Source: Desulfobacterales bacterium | Lineage (GTDB): Bacteria; Desulfobacterota; Desulfobacteria; Desulfobacterales; JAIPEE01 | Direction of reading: 5' to 3' | Length of the DNA stretch: 46,861 nt | Assembly (NCBI GenBank): GCA_021737275.1 | Contig: JAIPEE010000033.1 | Coordinates: 1 to 46,861 of the forward strand | Part shown: positions 43,941 to 46,861 of the stretch, one piece after another | Position numbering within the stretch: the stretch's first letter is position 1 | Layout: each line of letters opens with the position of its first letter | Position numbers and translations under genes: made by a program | The notes under the pieces: model-generated | What the model was told of the DNA's origin: nothing | What the model saw: the letters and a program-made list of their open reading frames with translations, nothing else | The model's database searches: none

Positions 43941-45710
43941 TTATTCTACATATAATGTCTGCCCGGGGAAAATCAATGATCTTTTTGACAGATTGTTGAC
44001 GGTCAGAAATCTTGTCAGGGTCATTTTATGTGAAAGGGCAATCGTGTATGGCGTATCTCCGGATCTGACCTTATATGGTTTGAGGCCGTCAATTTTAATA
44101 TTACCTGATCCGGGCATTTTTAAAACCTGGCCAACCTGAAGTTGAGTGTTTCTAAGGTTGTTCACTTCCTGGATTTTCTTGGTAGTTGTGCCATACCGTT
44201 TGGCAATGATCCAAAGCGAATCACCTCGTCTTACCGTATATGTTGAAGGTCGCGGCAAAACAGCATCAGATGAAGATGATGAATAGACATAGCCGCTTCC
44301 GGGTATTTTAAGCGTTTTCCCGGCAACGATATAATTGCTTGTTTGTAGATTGTTGGCGCTCATAATACTTTTTATACTGGTGCGATACTTGATCGCAATC
44401 GTGGAGAGCGTTTCTCCTGTTCGAACCTTATGATAAATAAAAGCAGGGGTAGGGGTGGAGGCAACCGGTATGCTGCCGAGGCTTGCAATAAGCGTTTCAC
44501 CCTTGCCCTCAGGCACCCTGAGCGCATATTTGCCGGATGGTACAATATTATGGCGTAGTTCAGGATTAAGGCGTTTTAATGTTGTCTCGGTCTCCCCAAT
44601 GCTTTTTGCAATATTTTTCAGGTGCATCTGTTTTGAAACCATGATGGTTTCATAAGTGTAAGGCTCATGTCTTTCAACCTTATCAAGGCCGTACTTTTCA
44701 GAATTGTTGATGATATGAAGTGTTGCCAGAAAACGGGGTACATACCGAGCGGTTTCACGAGGCAGACGCTGATAAAGATCCCAGAAATTATCCAGGTAAT
44801 TAACATTCTGGGACCTGATAACTCTGAGGACACGTCCTTCACCGCAATTGTAAGCGGCAAGACATGTCGTCCAGTCCCCAAAAAGCTGATGTAATTCAGA
44901 CAGATATGCGATGGCGGCATTAGTCGCCTTTTCCGGATCAAGCCGTTCATCAACATAAGTGGTTCTTTTTAATCCAAATTTATAGCCGGTCGAAGGTATG
45001 AACTGCCACAAACCCAGAGCCCTGGCACTAGAAAGTGCATTGACCTTGTATCCGCTTTCTATCAAGGGAAGCCATGAAAGCTCCTCAGGAAGACCTGCCT
45101 CTTTGAGCGCTTCAGCAAATTGAGGCTGATATATTCCTGATCTTCGGTAAGACTCCAGAAAAAACTTTTTTTCTCTTCCGGTTGTAAAAAGTAAAATCTC
45201 TTTATTTACATGCTCATTAAGGTCAATGGGAATGGCTTTGTGGTTGCCATTCAACGCAATCTGGCGTGAGGCATATATTTCAAGAATTCGTTTTGATATA
45301 AGGTAGCGAAGATCTTCCTTTTGCTGTGTAAGATCCAGGTTATCTTCAGTATCGATATTTAAAATAAGTGAATAGGCCTGATCAAGAGCTTTTATGGCTT
45401 TTTCGAGATCCCCTTTTTGCCACAGTTCCTGTGAGGCTTCACAAAAATCAATTGCCTCATCCAGTGCTGACTGAACGTTAATGGGCACCGTATTTACCGG
45501 ATCGATATCTTCGTTATTAGCTGATTGAATGGGAATGGGTGCAATGACGTTTTGGTCTGTTATATCGGTATATTCGGCATATAAGGTTTCAGGATAGGGT
45601 GATTCTGATTGATTTGGCTGGGGCACGGTTTTTTTTGAAATGAATCCGTTACAACCGGTGATTAACAAAAGTGCTAAAAAGGGCAAAAAGAAAAAATTTA
45701 ATTTATTCAA
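43941..45710 (-). CDS. mltD: Lytic transglycosylase MltD-like lipoprotein with three LysM domains
   Basis: About 589 residues from TTG 45710, chosen because AAGGA lies 7 bases ahead and the reading then begins directly with the lipoprotein signal NKLNFFFLPFLALLLITGC (lipobox LITGC). The longer frame to 45749 adds an odd 13-residue lead. After a helical region comes the transglycosylase domain, with the catalytic Glu in ELSWLPLIESGY and the ALGLWQFIPSTGYKFGL and AYNCGEGRV blocks. Three LysM domains end the protein (VRTGETLSTIA, VRRGDSLWIIA, VRSGDTPYTIA), which bind peptidoglycan. It cleaves the glycan chain to give 1,6-anhydro ends. Single gene next to tRNA-Arg. Confidence 0.9.
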   Translation of the reverse strand: MNKLNFFFLPFLALLLITGCNGFISKKTVPQPNQSESPYPETLYAEYTDITDQNVIAPIPIQSANNEDIDPVNTVPINVQSALDEAIDFCEASQELWQKGDLEKAIKALDQAYSLILNIDTEDNLDLTQQKEDLRYLISKRILEIYASRQIALNGNHKAIPIDLNEHVNKEILLFTTGREKKFFLESYRRSGIYQPQFAEALKEAGLPEELSWLPLIESGYKVNALSSARALGLWQFIPSTGYKFGLKRTTYVDERLDPEKATNAAIAYLSELHQLFGDWTTCLAAYNCGEGRVLRVIRSQNVNYLDNFWDLYQRLPRETARYVPRFLATLHIINNSEKYGLDKVERHEPYTYETIMVSKQMHLKNIAKSIGETETTLKRLNPELRHNIVPSGKYALRVPEGKGETLIASLGSIPVASTPTPAFIYHKVRTGETLSTIAIKYRTSIKSIMSANNLQTSNYIVAGKTLKIPGSGYVYSSSSSDAVLPRPSTYTVRRGDSLWIIAKRYGTTTKKIQEVNNLRNTQLQVGQVLKMPGSGNIKIDGLKPYKVRSGDTPYTIALSHKMTLTRFLTVNNLSKRSLIFPGQTLYVE

Positions 45711-46139
45711 AATAAATTCCTTGTAAATGGTTCGTATAAGAATATACAAAGCAATGCTTGTGGTAAATTTAGTTCCGATTACACGAAAAAGCGAAAGCTT
45801 GTCAAGGTTTTACTGAATAAGGAAGTGTGTCGTGCAAAAGTCTGATTTTCATTAACTGATTGTAATCATGGATATATTTAATTTTAGCATGTAATAATAT
45901 GCCATAAATCAGTATTGAATTATAAAGTGATATCTTTAATAAGGTAAATAATAATTTAAATTAATCAAATTATTGTAAATAAATCAATTTTCGAAGAAAA
46001 ATTGAGATAAACGAAGATAAACAGATTAAAGATATGATAATTAAGTCTAATGTAAAATAATAAGATTTGATTAATGGTAAGGATATCTGTATTTAGAATC
46101 GTTTTATAACATTCAGTTAGTTTATGATTGTTTTTTTGG
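45711..46139. other. Intergenic region upstream of the tRNA cluster
   Basis: About 430 bases of very AT-rich sequence with no ORF or RNA gene. It should hold the divergent promoters of the transglycosylase gene and the tRNA cluster, but no clear boxes stand out. Confidence 0.4.
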
Positions 46140-46215
46140 GCCAGAGTAGCTCAGTTGGTAGAGCGCCTCACTTGTAATGAGGATGTCGCGGGTTCGACTC
46201 CTGTCTCTGGCTCCA
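46140..46215 (+). tRNA. tRNA-Thr (anticodon TGT)
   Basis: A 76-base cloverleaf: acceptor GCCAGAG/CTCTGGC, D-arm TAGCTCAGTTGGTAGAGC, anticodon loop CTTGTAA, T-arm GGTTCGACTCC, encoded CCA. First of four tRNAs before tuf. Confidence 0.95.
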
Positions 46216-46232
46216 AGTGAAAGATAATGATT

Positions 46233-46317
46233 GGTGGGGTTCCCGAGCGGCCAAAGGGAACAGACTGTAAATCTGTCGGCAAAGCCTTCGGAGGTTCGAA
46301 TCCTCCCCCCACCACCA
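46233..46317 (+). tRNA. tRNA-Tyr (anticodon GTA)
   Basis: An 85-base tRNA with a long variable arm, as expected for bacterial Tyr: acceptor GGTGGGG/CCCCACC, anticodon loop CTGTAAA, T-arm GGTTCGAATCC, encoded CCA. It follows tRNA-Thr by 17 bases. Confidence 0.95.
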
Positions 46318-46462
46318 CCCTCATCGTGAGCTGTATGTAGGAGATTCCGGTTACCGGAATTGTTTTAACTGCATGGCTGCCTGCATGAGAATACTGCGTA
46401 CTGCGCGAGTAGGGTAATTGTTTATTGCTAAATATTTTAATTCATATAAAGAATTAAAACGG

Positions 46463-46537
46463 GCGGGAGTAGCTCAGTGGTAGAGCTCTAGCCTTCCAAG
46501 CTGGATGTCGCGAGTTCAAATCTCGTCTCCCGCTCCA
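46463..46537 (+). tRNA. tRNA-Gly (anticodon TCC)
   Basis: A 75-base cloverleaf: acceptor GCGGGAG/CTCCCGC, D-arm TAGCTCAGTGGTAGAGC, anticodon loop CTTCCAA, T-arm AGTTCAAATCT, encoded CCA. Confidence 0.95.
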
Positions 46538-46581
46538 ACTTATACTGAGCTATTGATTCAGTATACTTGATTTAAGTTGAT

Positions 46582-46658
46582 GCCCACGTAGCTCAGTCGG
46601 TAGAGCGCTTCCTTGGTAAGGAAGAGGTTCACCGGTTCGATTCCGGTCGTGGGCTCCA
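46582..46658 (+). tRNA. tRNA-Thr (anticodon GGT)
   Basis: A 77-base cloverleaf: acceptor GCCCACG/CGTGGGC, anticodon loop TTGGTAA, T-arm GGTTCGATTCC, encoded CCA. It lies 78 bases before the tuf start, completing the Thr-Tyr-Gly-Thr-tuf order. Confidence 0.95.
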
Positions 46659-46736
46659 GTTGTTGGCAAGAGATAATTACGATGAGGATTAATAGTAAAT
46701 TATATAAAATGAATATAATACAGGGAGGACGAGAAG

Positions 46737-46861
46737 ATGGCGAAGGAAAAATTTGAGCGGACAAAGCCGCACGTAAATGTGGGTACGATCGGTCATATTG
46801 ATCATGGTAAGACAACCCTGACAGCAGCGATCACCAAACTTATGGGATTAAAGGGTATGGC
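46737..46861 (+). CDS. tuf: Elongation factor Tu (5' part, runs off the window)
   Basis: The first 41 residues begin [20 protein letters not shown] and contain the GTP-binding P-loop GHIDHGKTT, in which the usual Val is Ile. EF-Tu brings aminoacyl-tRNA to the ribosome. A GGGAGGAC ribosome site precedes the ATG by about 8 bases. The gene follows the tRNA cluster and is probably co-transcribed with it, as in other proteobacteria. The rest lies beyond base 46861. Confidence 0.95.
   Translation, partial: MAKEKFERTKPHVNVGTIGHIDHGKTTLTAAITKLMGLKGM

Noticed and set aside
46558-46815. An 85-codon minus-strand frame over the last tRNA and tuf
   Set aside because: It overlaps tRNA-Thr and the conserved start of EF-Tu on the other strand.
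1-46861. CRISPR array or prophage
   Set aside because: No regularly spaced direct repeats of CRISPR type and no phage structural or integrase genes were seen; the only mobile element is the broken IS3.

Overview
The window looks like chromosomal DNA from an AT-rich, Gram-negative deltaproteobacterium-like organism, most likely of the Desulfobacterales type. The lineage call is inference. It rests on an IHF-alpha gene, PilT, an MltD-type lipoprotein, a YjbH outer-membrane protein, and a tRNA-Thr-Tyr-Gly-Thr-tuf order like that known from proteobacteria.

Layout. Bases 1-4580 hold the tail of an unidentified gene, a GH13 sugar phosphorylase, a palindromic MITE-like repeat, ihfA, a 51-residue small protein and a polyprenyl-phosphate sugar-1-phosphate transferase. 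Bases 4711-8099 are a scar region: a yefM-yoeB toxin-antitoxin module, a decayed UDP-glucuronate 4-epimerase pseudogene, a methyltransferase, and a dead IS3-family element that ends directly at the methyltransferase start codon. Bases 8181-18290 (minus strand) carry a Wzx/Wzy-type polysaccharide set: ligase/polymerase, two glycosyltransferases, acetyltransferase, methyltransferase, flippase, a UDP-sulfoquinovose synthase homologue, a UDP-GlcNAc 4,6-dehydratase-like enzyme and a MarR-type EPS regulator. A divergent YjbH gene and an atypical SDR follow on the plus strand.

Bases 22013-42233 (minus strand) are a second block. It has two GT2 enzymes, three large GT4/GT2 fusion proteins, five sulfotransferase-like proteins (one frameshifted in a 9-A tract), a GSCFA-TPR protein, a nucleotide-sugar epimerase, an ABC-exporter-like membrane protein without an ATPase domain, a second UDP-sulfoquinovose synthase homologue and a Nudix-like protein. 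From 42610 to the end lie housekeeping genes: pilT, tRNA-Arg, an mltD-like transglycosylase, four tRNAs and the start of tuf.

How they work together (inference). The sugar-1-phosphate transferase would start a repeat unit on undecaprenyl phosphate and the many transferases would extend it. The flippase and the O-antigen-ligase-like protein would export and polymerise or transfer it, and YjbH would act in the outer membrane. Five sulfotransferase-like proteins and two sulfoquinovose-synthase homologues in one glycan locus suggest a surface polysaccharide carrying both sulfate esters and a sulfonated sugar. This is the most interesting feature of the window.
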